NCBI GenBank assembly: GCA_016281015.1
Contig: JAEEHS010000007.1
Coordinates: 30,829-94,828 of the forward strand
Length of the DNA: 64,000 nt
Source of the DNA: Bacteroidales bacterium
GTDB lineage: Bacteria > Bacteroidota > Bacteroidia > Bacteroidales > UBA932
Direction: 5' to 3'
The translations under genes were made by a program, and so were the position numbers. Below are positions 38,211-48,243 of this stretch, one piece after another. Within the stretch, counting starts at the first letter, position 1, and every line of letters starts with the position of its first letter. Below the pieces are notes generated by a model. It had not been told where the DNA came from, did no database searches, and saw nothing but the letters and a program-made list of their open reading frames with translations.

Positions 38211-38846
38211 ATGAAAGAATTCTGGAAAAAAGTCCTGGTAAGGCTCGGCGTCGTCGCCGTCGTTTTGGCCATTCTCGCCGCCGCCTTCGGTATCGGCATC
38301 TGGTGGGTCAAGAAACAGAACCCGCAGAGCACGGTCAAGGCCAGCACCGTGAAAGCCAAGGTGGTCACGGAATCGCTGGGCTTTTACAATGGGAAAGACA
38401 AGGTGGACGGGACCGTCTACCGGCCGCAGGATGGCGGAAAGGATCTTCCCTGCATCATCTACTGCCAGAGTCTGACGCACGGGGACCGCTGGTGCCGGGA
38501 TCTGGCCGCGCGGGGTTTCGTGACCTATGCTTTCGATCTGGGAGATGGGGAAAAATCCCGTGTCCAGGCGGTCAAGACAGCGGTGAACACCCTGCGGGAG
38601 AACCGTTTCACGGATAAGAGGCGCGTATTCCTGCTCGCGGAAGGGAACGGCTGTCCGACGGCCTGTGCGGCGGCCTTCGACCTGCCGGACAAGACGGCCG
38701 GATTGATGCTCGTCTCTCCGGGCTTCAATCCCCTGGAGACCTTCCCCAAAGCCCGGCGCTACCGGAAGCAGATTCTGGTGGTCGACTCTTCCCTCGGGCT
38801 CAGCGCCAATCTGGACGAAATCATCGCCTATACCCAGAGCCGCTAA
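38211..38846 (+). CDS. Small alpha/beta-hydrolase-like membrane-anchored protein
   Basis: N-terminal TM, DLPCIIYCQSLTHGDRWCRDLAARGFVTYAFDLGDGE; promoter box TATTTTTG at 38185. Confidence 0.5.
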   Translation: MKEFWKKVLVRLGVVAVVLAILAAAFGIGIWWVKKQNPQSTVKASTVKAKVVTESLGFYNGKDKVDGTVYRPQDGGKDLPCIIYCQSLTHGDRWCRDLAARGFVTYAFDLGDGEKSRVQAVKTAVNTLRENRFTDKRRVFLLAEGNGCPTACAAAFDLPDKTAGLMLVSPGFNPLETFPKARRYRKQILVVDSSLGLSANLDEIIAYTQSR

Positions 38847-40045
38847 TTCGGATGCCGGCCGTGGCAGCGGGCATAACGAAGGCCGCTGCCGCAGGGACAG
38901 GGATCATCGGGCGCCACATGCGGCACCATGAAAGGAAACTCATCCAGGAACTGCGTATATCCCTCTGAAACAGTTGGTTCCGGCATGGACCAGACAGGCT
39001 GGCCCTCCTCGTAAGGAATCTCGGGCGGACCCTCCTTCGGTATGTCATACGCGAGAAGGCCGGTCTCGGAAGCGCTATGCCCTTTGAGGGCCCATCTCGG
39101 AATACTGTTTACATAATCCCGTACGGCTTTCATATACAAGTCGTAGGTATGGGGCTCTTTCCGGCGATACTCTTCCATATCGACCACCCGGAACACCGAA
39201 TCCTCCGTCTGGGGCAGCTGCGCCTCGATCCAGAAATCATATTCCGTCTGCACCAGTTCGAAACCGTCGAAACCCAAGCGATGGAGCATGCTGACGAAGG
39301 CGGCCCCTTCGGGGGTCTTCAAACCGATGGTGAAATACGGCGCACCGGCGCCGGCCTCCAGCGCTTCCTGCCAGGTAAACGGGGCGTAATCGAGTGAGCG
39401 GGCATGAGAGAGGCGCAGTTTGAACACATCTTCCGCCTCCATCAGGCAGGGCGAACAGAGATAGTCTCCCCGCTCATCGGTAAAGCGGTTCCCTTTGACC
39501 AGGGGTGAATTCTTCAGCGTCCGGACAAGCGATTCATAGTCCGACTCGTGCTCCGCATCGTAATAGTCCATCATCAGGTCCACGAACTGGTCCGTCGGAA
39601 GGACGCCGTAGAGATTCAGATAACCCAGCGCCACCCGCTCCAACTGGAAACGGCCGCTCTGCTCTGCCGTATGGATGGCCTTCTCAATATGCGGAGCCAC
39701 GATATCATAGACCTCCCTGCGAAGCCAGACTTTGTGAGTACGCTGGTCGGAATCATCGAAATCCACCAGGCCGCTGACCTCCAGTACGGAAGGATAGTCT
39801 GCATAATCCATCATCTGGACCGTGTCCGGGCCGGCATGGACCAATTGCCGGAGCAGACGGGCATCCCGCTCCAGAAGAAGCGACAGCCAGCGCTGCGGAC
39901 TCTTTGTCAGATAGGAGGTGAGCCGCTCCACCATTTCTGTCTTCTTCATCCGGGGCCTCAGATTCCCGCCGAGCAGGTCTCCCAGGTCCTCGAGTTCCAC
40001 CTTCTGGAACTCCTCCAACACACTACGGATGGTCCTTTCTTTCAT
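38843..40045 (-). CDS. SEC-C motif protein of unknown function
   Basis: C-terminal DDPCPCGSGLRYARCHGRHPN SEC-C zinc motif; N-terminal helical region. Confidence 0.75.
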   Translation of the reverse strand: MKERTIRSVLEEFQKVELEDLGDLLGGNLRPRMKKTEMVERLTSYLTKSPQRWLSLLLERDARLLRQLVHAGPDTVQMMDYADYPSVLEVSGLVDFDDSDQRTHKVWLRREVYDIVAPHIEKAIHTAEQSGRFQLERVALGYLNLYGVLPTDQFVDLMMDYYDAEHESDYESLVRTLKNSPLVKGNRFTDERGDYLCSPCLMEAEDVFKLRLSHARSLDYAPFTWQEALEAGAGAPYFTIGLKTPEGAAFVSMLHRLGFDGFELVQTEYDFWIEAQLPQTEDSVFRVVDMEEYRRKEPHTYDLYMKAVRDYVNSIPRWALKGHSASETGLLAYDIPKEGPPEIPYEEGQPVWSMPEPTVSEGYTQFLDEFPFMVPHVAPDDPCPCGSGLRYARCHGRHPN

Positions 40046-40052
40046 TTTTCTT

Positions 40053-41390
40053 CTATGCGTTTGCTGCCGCCTGTAGTACTTCGCCCAAGGTCGGATGGGC
40101 ATGAATCACAGCCTGGAAGTCCTCCAGGGTCGCTTTCCTTGCGATCAGCGCCGATACTTCCTGAACGATGTCCGCACTGTGGGGGCCGAAAAGATGACAA
40201 CCCAGGATTTCGCCGCTCTCCGCATCCACAATCAGTTTGCACATGCCGTCGGTCTCCCCCATCGCAACGGCCTTGCCGTTGGCACGGAAAAAGGACTTGA
40301 GGCAGCGGATGTTCCGCCCCTCGCAGTCGGCCTCCGTCGCACCGGCCATGGCCGCTTCCGGGACCGTAAAAACGGCCGCTGGAACCACGGAAAGGTCGAT
40401 TTTGTCTACGGGACCTTCGACGGGCTGCCCGGCGGCGAGGTGATGCAGCGCCCGGCGTCCCTGGAAGGTCGCCGCATGGGCCAGCATCATCCCACCCGTG
40501 AGGTCTCCGACTGCATAAACGGAAGGAAGCGAGGTCTGCATATAATCGTTGACCGTTACGCCACGCCGCGTATAGGCAATGCCCACTTCGTCCAGATTCA
40601 GGGAATCGAGGTTCGGCCTGCGGCCGACGGCCATTAGGACCCGATCCGCCTCGACCGAAAGGAGCCGGTCCTTCTGCTGGTAGCGGACTTCATAGGCATT
40701 CCCTGAGCGGAGTACAGCCTGGACCGAAGCGGAAGTTTCAATCGAAATGCCGCGTTTGGAAAGGCTTTGTTTCAACCTTTTGGCGATATCTTCATCAAAA
40801 CGGGGAAGAACTGTCTTACAGAACTCGAGCACCGTCACTTCACTGCCGAAAGAGCGGTAGATGGAGGCGAATTCCAAGCCGATGACCCCGCCCCCGATGA
40901 CAGCCAGGCGTTTCGGTGGTTCCCCCAGCGAGAGCATCTCGGTGGATGTGACGCATAGCTCCGCCCCCTCGATGGGAAGCGATGCGGAAACGGAGCCCGT
41001 CGCGAGCAGGATGGCGTCAGAGACAATTTCCTGCCCGTTCACCACGACTGTATGGCCGTCCTTCAGCGAGGCCCGGCCGCGGATGACCTCGACCTTTTTC
41101 AAAAGCAGTTCTATCCCCTGCTGCAGCTGGGCGACGACCGCATCCTTGCGGGCCATCACTTTCTGAAAATCAATGCTGCAGCTGGCCTCGATGCCGAATT
41201 CCCCCGCCGAACGGATTTCGTCCACGAGAGACGCCGCCCGGCAGAGCGCCTTGGTCGGGATACAGCCTTCATTCAGGCAGGTCCCCCCCAAAGGCCCTTC
41301 CGTTACCAGCGTCACTTCCATGCCGAGGCGGACTGCCTCGACGGCCGTCTCATACCCGCCCGGACCGCCTCCGATGATGGTCAGTTTCAT
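40053..41390 (-). CDS. lpd: Dihydrolipoyl dehydrogenase
   Basis: [47 protein letters not shown]-terminal [11 protein letters not shown]. Confidence 0.93.
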   Translation of the reverse strand: MKLTIIGGGPGGYETAVEAVRLGMEVTLVTEGPLGGTCLNEGCIPTKALCRAASLVDEIRSAGEFGIEASCSIDFQKVMARKDAVVAQLQQGIELLLKKVEVIRGRASLKDGHTVVVNGQEIVSDAILLATGSVSASLPIEGAELCVTSTEMLSLGEPPKRLAVIGGGVIGLEFASIYRSFGSEVTVLEFCKTVLPRFDEDIAKRLKQSLSKRGISIETSASVQAVLRSGNAYEVRYQQKDRLLSVEADRVLMAVGRRPNLDSLNLDEVGIAYTRRGVTVNDYMQTSLPSVYAVGDLTGGMMLAHAATFQGRRALHHLAAGQPVEGPVDKIDLSVVPAAVFTVPEAAMAGATEADCEGRNIRCLKSFFRANGKAVAMGETDGMCKLIVDAESGEILGCHLFGPHSADIVQEVSALIARKATLEDFQAVIHAHPTLGEVLQAAANA

Positions 41391-42781
41391 GCGTCCTGGA
41401 ATGTAAGGATGGGACTACGGGCCGCCGTAGTTTCGTCTGGACGGGAAACCGGCGTGGTGTGCGGGGCTTCCTGCAGAAGGGTCGGATCTTCCGCCGCTTC
41501 CTCGGCGATCCGGCGCATCACGGCGATGAACGCGTCAATGGTCTCCTTCGACTCCGTCTCCGTCGGCTCAATCATCAGAGCCTGATGGAACAGCAGCGGG
41601 AAATAAATCGTCGGCGCATGGAAACCGAAGTCCAAAAGGCGCTTCGCCACATCGAGGGTCGTGGCGCCGGGAACCTCGTCATGGGCCCCATCGTTCACCA
41701 GTCCGTCAAAGACAAATTCGTGCTTGCAGACACCCTCAATGGGGAGTTTGTACACATCTTTCAGGCATTCCTTGATATAATTGGCAGAAAGGACGGCATA
41801 CTCGCCCACTTTCGCGAGATGCTCCCGCCCCAGCATCAGGATATAGGCATATGCCCGCAGGATGACGCCGAAGTTTCCATGCCAAGCCGACACGCGGATC
41901 TGGTCCAGGCAAGGGACGAGCGGAGCCGCTACGCCCACCGGGCCGCTGCCAGGTCCACCGCCGCCATGCGGCGTGGAGAAGGTCTTGTGCAGGTTCAGGT
42001 GCATGATGTCAAAGCCCATATCCCCGGGGCGTACCAGGCCCATCAGCGGGTTCATGTTGGCCCCGTCGTAATACATCAGGCCACCGACCCCATGGACCAG
42101 GGCGGCAATCTCCTCAATCTGGGTCTCGAAGAGGCCGAGGGTATTGGGATTGGTCATCATCATGCCGGCGACATGCTCGTCCAGCAGGCCTTTCAGCGCC
42201 TCCACGTCCACCCGGCCGTTGGAGAGCGATTTCACTTCGACGACCTCCAATCCGGCAACCGCCGCGGAGGCCGGGTTCGTGCCATGGGCACTGTCCGGAA
42301 CGATGACTTTCGTACGGGCGTTGTCCCCCCGGTTCAGATGATACTGGCGCATCAGCATCAGACCGGTCAGTTCTCCATGGGCCCCGGCGCAGGGAGCGAA
42401 AGTGAATCTCGATAGGCCGGTAATCTCCGCGAGGGCTTTGTCCATCTCCTCAAGGACCTTTTCCGCACCGGGAGCGCTCTGCAGCGGATGCAATCCGGCA
42501 AAGGCAGGCATCGCGGCCACTTCTTCGTTGATCTTGGGATTGTATTTCATCGTACAGCTCCCGAGCGGATAGAAGCCGCTGTCCACACCGAAATTCATCT
42601 GGGAAAGCAGGGTGTAATGCCGCACGACCTCCGGTTCGCTCACCTCGGGAAGGGCAGGAGCTTGTCGGCGGCACAGCCCCTGAGGCAGTCCTTCCGCCTT
42701 CGGGAAGGCATTCGCCGGGAGGGTGTACCCCACTCGTCCGGGCTTCGAACATTCGAATATCAGTTTGTCGTAATATTTCAT
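41387..42781 (-). CDS. gcvPB: Glycine dehydrogenase (decarboxylating) subunit 2
   Basis: [18 protein letters not shown]...[16 protein letters not shown]...[24 protein letters not shown]. Confidence 0.95.
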   Translation of the reverse strand: MKYYDKLIFECSKPGRVGYTLPANAFPKAEGLPQGLCRRQAPALPEVSEPEVVRHYTLLSQMNFGVDSGFYPLGSCTMKYNPKINEEVAAMPAFAGLHPLQSAPGAEKVLEEMDKALAEITGLSRFTFAPCAGAHGELTGLMLMRQYHLNRGDNARTKVIVPDSAHGTNPASAAVAGLEVVEVKSLSNGRVDVEALKGLLDEHVAGMMMTNPNTLGLFETQIEEIAALVHGVGGLMYYDGANMNPLMGLVRPGDMGFDIMHLNLHKTFSTPHGGGGPGSGPVGVAAPLVPCLDQIRVSAWHGNFGVILRAYAYILMLGREHLAKVGEYAVLSANYIKECLKDVYKLPIEGVCKHEFVFDGLVNDGAHDEVPGATTLDVAKRLLDFGFHAPTIYFPLLFHQALMIEPTETESKETIDAFIAVMRRIAEEAAEDPTLLQEAPHTTPVSRPDETTAARSPILTFQDA

Positions 42782-42784
42782 ATC

Positions 42785-44113
42785 CTAGCCCTCCTTGACA
42801 CATTGAACCAGCGCATCCACTTCTTCGCGGCTGCGTTTTTCGGTGACACAGAAACTCACATAGCCCTCTTCTGTGCAGAGGGCGGCAAAAAAGCCTGCCT
42901 TCTGGAGGCGTTCCTGCAAGCGCGCCGGCGCCTCCTTCGGCTTCAGGACGAACTCCTTGAGGAAGGCTTTCCCCGGGAAGGGGTCCTCGAACTTGCCGCT
43001 TAAGAGAAGCTGCTCCTTGAGGTAATGGGCCCCGTCATAACTGAGGCGGTTGACTTCCTTGAGACCTTCCGGGCCCATAAGAGACAGGTACACCGTCACC
43101 CAGAGCGCCATCAGGGACTCGTTGGAACAGATGTTCGAGGTGGCTTTCTCGCGTTTGATGTGCTGCTCACGGGCCTGGAGCGTGAGGACATAGGCCCTAC
43201 GCCCCTGCTTGTCCAGGGTCTGTCCGACGATGCGGCCCGGCATCTTGCGCATATACTCTTTTTTCACGGCCATGAAACCAAGGTAGGGTCCGCCGTAGCA
43301 GAGCGGAATGCCGAGCGACTGGCCGTCTCCGACGGCAATGTCCGCCCCCCATTCAGCGGGGGTCCTGAGGACCGCCAGGGCGGACGGGTCGCAGTACTGG
43401 ACCATCAGCGCTCCGGCGCCATGGATCATCTCCGCATAGCCTTCATGGTCCTCGACCAGTCCGTAGCGGTTGATCTGGGGTAGAATCACGCCGGCGACGT
43501 CACCGGAGGCGAGCGCCGCCCGAAGGCAGCCCGGACAGGTCCTTCCGTCCATCACGGGGACGCGGCCAATCTCTACGCCATGGAAACGGGCATAGGTCTC
43601 CACTACGTCCAGCACCTGCGGCAACAGTCCCTCGGAGAGGAGGACACGACTACGCTTGCGAACCGACGCCACGCACATTTTCATCGCCTCCGCCGCGGCC
43701 GTCGCTCCGTCATAGAGGGAAGCATTCGATACATCCAACCCCGTCAAGGCGCAGATCATGCTCTGGTATTCAAAAATATAGCGCAGCGTTCCCTGTGATA
43801 TTTCACACTGGTAGGGCGTATAGGCGGTCAGGAACTCCGAACGGGAGGTAATATACGGGATGACCGACGGCGTATAATGGTCATACGCCCCGGCCCCGGC
43901 GAACACCGTCAGTTTCGGGTTCATGGAAGCGAGCCGTTCAAACCACTCCCGGACTTCCTGCTCGGAAAGGGCCTCCCCCAGCGCGCACGTATGCTTGCGG
44001 AAGAACTGCTCCGGCACATCCGCATAGAGCGCATCGGTGTCTTTCACTCCAATCCGCTCCAGCATCGCCCGGACATCTTCCTCGGTATGGGGAAAATAGG
44101 CGAACTGGCTCAT
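42785..44113 (-). CDS. gcvPA: Glycine dehydrogenase (decarboxylating) subunit 1
   Basis: YFPHTEEDVRAMLERIGV...FLTAYTPYQCEISQGTLRYIFEYQSMICALTGLDVSNASLYDGATAAAEA. Confidence 0.95.
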   Translation of the reverse strand: MSQFAYFPHTEEDVRAMLERIGVKDTDALYADVPEQFFRKHTCALGEALSEQEVREWFERLASMNPKLTVFAGAGAYDHYTPSVIPYITSRSEFLTAYTPYQCEISQGTLRYIFEYQSMICALTGLDVSNASLYDGATAAAEAMKMCVASVRKRSRVLLSEGLLPQVLDVVETYARFHGVEIGRVPVMDGRTCPGCLRAALASGDVAGVILPQINRYGLVEDHEGYAEMIHGAGALMVQYCDPSALAVLRTPAEWGADIAVGDGQSLGIPLCYGGPYLGFMAVKKEYMRKMPGRIVGQTLDKQGRRAYVLTLQAREQHIKREKATSNICSNESLMALWVTVYLSLMGPEGLKEVNRLSYDGAHYLKEQLLLSGKFEDPFPGKAFLKEFVLKPKEAPARLQERLQKAGFFAALCTEEGYVSFCVTEKRSREEVDALVQCVKEG

Positions 44114-44114
44114 C

Positions 44115-44495
44115 TTATTCTCCGATCATGGCTTTGTAAGCGGCCGCATCCATCAAGGCATCCAGCTCGGAAGCATCCGACATCTCTACCTTGATGATCC
44201 AGGCGGCGAAAGCGTCCTCATTGACCTTTTCAGGGGCATCCTCCAGTTCCTCGTTCACTTCGACCACCTTGCCGGAGACCGGGCAATAGAGGTCGCTGGA
44301 AGCCTTGACGCTCTCCAGGGCGCCGAAATCCTCACCCGCCTCGAACGAGTCGTCCACGTCCGGAACATCCACATAGGTGATGTCCCCCATTTCTTTCTGG
44401 GCGAAATCCGTGACGCCGATCACAGCGACGTTGCCTTCCACCTTGACCCACTCGTGGGATTCGGAATACTTGAGTCCTTCGATAATCTTGCTCAT
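44115..44495 (-). CDS. gcvH: Glycine cleavage system H protein
   Basis: [66 protein letters not shown] (lipoyl-Lys in ESVKA). Confidence 0.96.
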   Translation of the reverse strand: MSKIIEGLKYSESHEWVKVEGNVAVIGVTDFAQKEMGDITYVDVPDVDDSFEAGEDFGALESVKASSDLYCPVSGKVVEVNEELEDAPEKVNEDAFAAWIIKVEMSDASELDALMDAAAYKAMIGE

Positions 44496-44504
44496 GATAA
44501 TTGG

Positions 44505-45620
44505 TTATTTCTTATAGTTAGTCTGATAAAAACGTTTCTTGACGACCTTCCCGGGGAAGGTTTTCTTGCGGATCCGGATCTGCAGGGGCGTATCCAGGGC
44601 AGCGTATGCACTGCCGACAAGGGCGAAGCAGATGCTCTTGTCCAGGGAAATCGAATGATAGCCCGTCGTTACCACGCCAACTTCCTCTCCCTGAAGCGTT
44701 TCCACCGGATACCCGGCCCGGGGAACGGCCTTGTCCTCGATCTCGATCCCGACGAGTTTCCGCTCGCAGCCTTCGGTCTTCTGCCGCAGCAGGGCGTCCC
44801 GGCCAATGAAGTCCTTGTCCAACTTGCAGAACATCCCGAGACCGGCCATGACCGGGGAGATTTCCGGACTCAGTTCATCCCCGTACAGCGGAAGGCCTGC
44901 CTCAAAACGGAGCGTATCCCGGCAGCCCAGTCCACAAGGCTGGACCCCCTCCGCGAGGAAGCGGTCCCATAGTTCCACGATACCTTCCGGGGCGGAGTAA
45001 ATCTCGAAACCATCCTCTCCGGTGTAGCCCGTGCGGCTCAGGATCAGGCGTTTCCCTTTGTATGAAAGGTTGCAGAAGGTGTAAAAGCCGAGCTTTGCGG
45101 CTTCCGCTGCGCCCAGCACGTCGATCACGTACCGCTCCGCTTCCGGGCCCTGGACGGCGACCTGTCCCCAGGCCGCGCTTTCGTTTCGCACCCGGCAGTC
45201 AAATCCTTTCACCTGCTCCTGGATCCAGGCAAAATCCTTGTCGATATTGGCCGCATTGACGACCAATAGGTAATGGTCCGGCTCGAACTCCCGGTAGACC
45301 AGCAGATCGTCCACGACGCCGCCGTCCGGATAGCACATCATCCCGTAGAGGACCTTGCCAGGCTCCATGCCCCGGATTTCATTGGTAAAGATATGGTTTA
45401 CAAAGCGTTCGGCATCTCTCCCATCGACAAAGATTTCGCCCATGTGCGATACGTCGAAAATGCCCGCCTTCTCCCGGACGGCAAGGTGCTCGGTAATGAT
45501 GGAACCATACTGGATCGGCATGTCAAAGCCCGCGAAGGGACTCATTTTTGCCCCGAGGGCAACATGCCGCTCATGCAGGCAGGTCCGCTGCAATGGCTCC
45601 TGTTGTTGGTTTTCAGTCAT
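44505..45620 (-). CDS. gcvT: Aminomethyltransferase (glycine cleavage T protein)
   Basis: RTCLHERHVALGAKMSPFAGFDMPIQYGSIITEHLAVREKAGIFDVSHMGEI. Confidence 0.95.
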   Translation of the reverse strand: MTENQQQEPLQRTCLHERHVALGAKMSPFAGFDMPIQYGSIITEHLAVREKAGIFDVSHMGEIFVDGRDAERFVNHIFTNEIRGMEPGKVLYGMMCYPDGGVVDDLLVYREFEPDHYLLVVNAANIDKDFAWIQEQVKGFDCRVRNESAAWGQVAVQGPEAERYVIDVLGAAEAAKLGFYTFCNLSYKGKRLILSRTGYTGEDGFEIYSAPEGIVELWDRFLAEGVQPCGLGCRDTLRFEAGLPLYGDELSPEISPVMAGLGMFCKLDKDFIGRDALLRQKTEGCERKLVGIEIEDKAVPRAGYPVETLQGEEVGVVTTGYHSISLDKSICFALVGSAYAALDTPLQIRIRKKTFPGKVVKKRFYQTNYKK

Positions 45621-46332
45621 AGTTATAATCACTTATAAAGGCCTGTATGGCCCTATTGGTTTTCAAATTCACGCCAAAGTCCTCCGCGTGGCCGCCTTTC
45701 GCCCCGCTCAGTTCGCCGCAGATGTCCATTCCAATTACCTCCGCCCCGCTCTCAAACACCGTCCGGAGCATCTCCAGCACCTGAGGAAGCCGCAATTCCC
45801 CCTGGCTCCAGTTCGTCCGCGCATCCGCAAGGTCCATCACATCCTTGTCCAGCGAAACATACACCCTTTCGGGCGCGGTCTCCCGGAAAACCGACCGGAA
45901 TTCCTCCACTGTCTGAATCGCTCCTTCCGGCCCCACCGCGATCACCCCTTCCAGCGCCGGGCAGTCCCGCCTCAGGTCCCGGACCCATCCCCCGCAGCTG
46001 AGAATCTCCCCCAGCGCCGGGGCCTGGTCATCCGGATGATGGTCCAGAAGAACCAGAGTGAAAGGCTCCTTTTCCCTTTCGGCGAAGAGTTTCGACAGAT
46101 AGTGATAATCTCCGCCATCTATCCAGCGGACCCGCTCCCTGCAGGAAGCAAAGCACTTCCGCAAATACGTCTCCGCCTCAGGGTCGCAATAACACTCCGT
46201 CCCTTCCAGCGTCCGGAAGTCCAGGCGTACAACGTCATACCCTGCCGCCTGGAGTGCCTCGGGGAAACCTTCTTCCCCGTACACGCCGCTGAGATCCGCG
46301 ATGAGCACCTTTCCTTTCACCTCTACAACCAC
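45613..46332 (-). CDS. Arginase/ureohydrolase-family protein
   Basis: LVLLDHHPDD (DxHxD-like) and VYVSLDKDVMDL (SxDxDxxD) metal motifs, WIDGGDYHYLSK; overlaps the gcvT start. Confidence 0.75.
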   Translation of the reverse strand: MVVEVKGKVLIADLSGVYGEEGFPEALQAAGYDVVRLDFRTLEGTECYCDPEAETYLRKCFASCRERVRWIDGGDYHYLSKLFAEREKEPFTLVLLDHHPDDQAPALGEILSCGGWVRDLRRDCPALEGVIAVGPEGAIQTVEEFRSVFRETAPERVYVSLDKDVMDLADARTNWSQGELRLPQVLEMLRTVFESGAEVIGMDICGELSGAKGGHAEDFGVNLKTNRAIQAFISDYNYD

Positions 46333-48029
46333 AGCATGGCACGCACCGGCAGCGGGTCGCTCTTTCTTCCGTCAGTCGCACTCGGACCGGCTGTCCATAC
46401 ATGGGCAAAATCCGTCTTGTTGCCGACACCGCTGCTATAGGGCCACTGCGTCGACGTCCAGAATGTCAGGTATACGCCAGAGGCATCCTTCATACCGTTC
46501 GCAGACAGCGCAAATTCTTTTTCAAGGGCTCCTGTAAAGTAGGTAGTCTCTTCCTGCATATCGAAGATGCCCGGGAGGAACCAGCCGCTGGCGGAGGTCC
46601 CGACAGGATGGGTCTGGGCATACTGCCTGACCCTTTCGGCCGCCGTAATCTTTTGAGAGGCCTCCACCTTATCACTGTATTCGAGCAGGTTCAAATACTG
46701 GACATGGCCCCAGGCTACGTTGGAGACGCCCTTATCCTTGATATTGTAGGACACTTCCGACCATTTGCAGGGCTCTCCAGCATTCTCTTTCGCCATGACA
46801 AGGCCATGATATCTTCTGCCGTCCATCATAAAGCCCGGGAGACTCTGCCTGGACCTGGCTCCGCCGAGGAACTCCTGGCCTTCTGAGGGTAACTCTGAGC
46901 GGACCAGGACGCCGATGTACTCTTCACCCGACTCAGGCGCCGGTTCTTTGGGCGTCTTTTTATCCCCGCCATCGAAGCGGATCGTCTGGCGACGGCCGCA
47001 GTCGGAAGCACGGAAAGTCCCGTCGGATGCCTTGTAATAGATGTAGTCCCCCGGCTTGGGCATGGACGCCGTGTATCGGTCCATATACACCGGAATCTCT
47101 TTTTTGATCTTCTTGCCGGACGCCGTCAAGGTCACGGGGAAACAAGCGGGATCGTCTTTTACGAAGGTGAATGTCACGGAATAAGTCCACTCCCCATCCA
47201 GCGTTGCCGTCTTACAGGTGAAATAGTAACCATTCCCTCCCGAAAGCACCAGGTCCTGGGGCGCCTGGGCCGGAAGGACTTTGAAGCGACGCGTCGTTAC
47301 GTGCCCGGCGACCAGATGGACTTCAGGTCCCCATTGATCCTCATCTTCCATGACAATCTCCTGCGGGGCCCAGATGGTCTTGACCGGCAGCTCCGCATAA
47401 ACCTCAGTCGGTTTGGTGGCCACTTCGCAGCGGAGACGGGCCGTTCCGTTCCCTTTCAATCCCGTCACTTTGCCATCCCCATCCAGCGAAATCATGTCGT
47501 TCCCTTCCAGAATTTTCCAATTGAGCTGGGCCTCGACAATCTTGTTGTCTTCGTTCCGGACCGTCGCCTTCACCTGGATGGTCTCGCCGCTTCCTACGGT
47601 GAGGGTACCGCCGGAGAGGCCGCTCGTCGCCGAAAGGCTGATGGATTTGATGGCCGCTGCTACGGTAATGTTTACCTTCGCCGACGAGCCGGGACCATAC
47701 TTCGGACGGATGGTCAGGACGGCACTGCCTTTCTCCAAGGGCTTGACTGACAGCTCGTTGTCCAAAGCCGTCACTTCCACGATGCCTTCCGGGTCCACGT
47801 CCAGTCGCGCAAAGCGGCGAAGGGAAGCGTCTGCGGGATCGGTCTCAACCGGCAGGCGGACCGTCCCGCCATCCACGGCCAGGACCAGATTATTCCCCAC
47901 CTTGAATGACGAAATCTCGATCTCCTGCGGCTGATTATCTTCGTTATTCCCAGCCGCTTCCGTCCGGGGCTCCTTCCCGCAGGAAAGCACCAGGGAAAGG
48001 ATCAAGGGAAGTAAAACTATCTTTTTCAT
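46323..48029 (-). CDS. Lipoprotein with Ig-like domains and a FISUMP/DUF1566-like C-terminus
   Basis: MKKIVLLPLILSLVLSCGKE lipobox; SLSATSGLSGGTLTVGSGETIQVKATV; GWFLPGIFDMQEETTYFTG...FWTSTQWPYSSG. Confidence 0.65.
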   Translation of the reverse strand: MKKIVLLPLILSLVLSCGKEPRTEAAGNNEDNQPQEIEISSFKVGNNLVLAVDGGTVRLPVETDPADASLRRFARLDVDPEGIVEVTALDNELSVKPLEKGSAVLTIRPKYGPGSSAKVNITVAAAIKSISLSATSGLSGGTLTVGSGETIQVKATVRNEDNKIVEAQLNWKILEGNDMISLDGDGKVTGLKGNGTARLRCEVATKPTEVYAELPVKTIWAPQEIVMEDEDQWGPEVHLVAGHVTTRRFKVLPAQAPQDLVLSGGNGYYFTCKTATLDGEWTYSVTFTFVKDDPACFPVTLTASGKKIKKEIPVYMDRYTASMPKPGDYIYYKASDGTFRASDCGRRQTIRFDGGDKKTPKEPAPESGEEYIGVLVRSELPSEGQEFLGGARSRQSLPGFMMDGRRYHGLVMAKENAGEPCKWSEVSYNIKDKGVSNVAWGHVQYLNLLEYSDKVEASQKITAAERVRQYAQTHPVGTSASGWFLPGIFDMQEETTYFTGALEKEFALSANGMKDASGVYLTFWTSTQWPYSSGVGNKTDFAHVWTAGPSATDGRKSDPLPVRAMLWL

Positions 48030-48243
48030 GGCGGCTACGCTTTATTTTTCCGAAAGATAAGGATTAATTCCGTATTTTTTGCCATTATGCTATATTTTTC
48101 TTTTATTTGTAAAGAGTAAATGTGTTGCCATGTATTCCATCTACGAAATTAGGACTAACATTGATCTTAGTGGGCAATCACCCTTAATTCTTGATCAGTT
48201 TTCCGTTTTACGAATTATTGGCGGCAGTATTAGGATACGCGAC

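Noticed and set aside
45620-46332. Glycine riboswitch in front of the gcv operon
   Set aside because: No intergenic space: the upstream gene overlaps gcvT and no tandem glycine-aptamer pattern was seen.
48030-48243. Invertible (phase-variable) promoter upstream of the LRR lipoprotein
   Set aside because: No convincing inverted repeats flanking a promoter could be found by eye.
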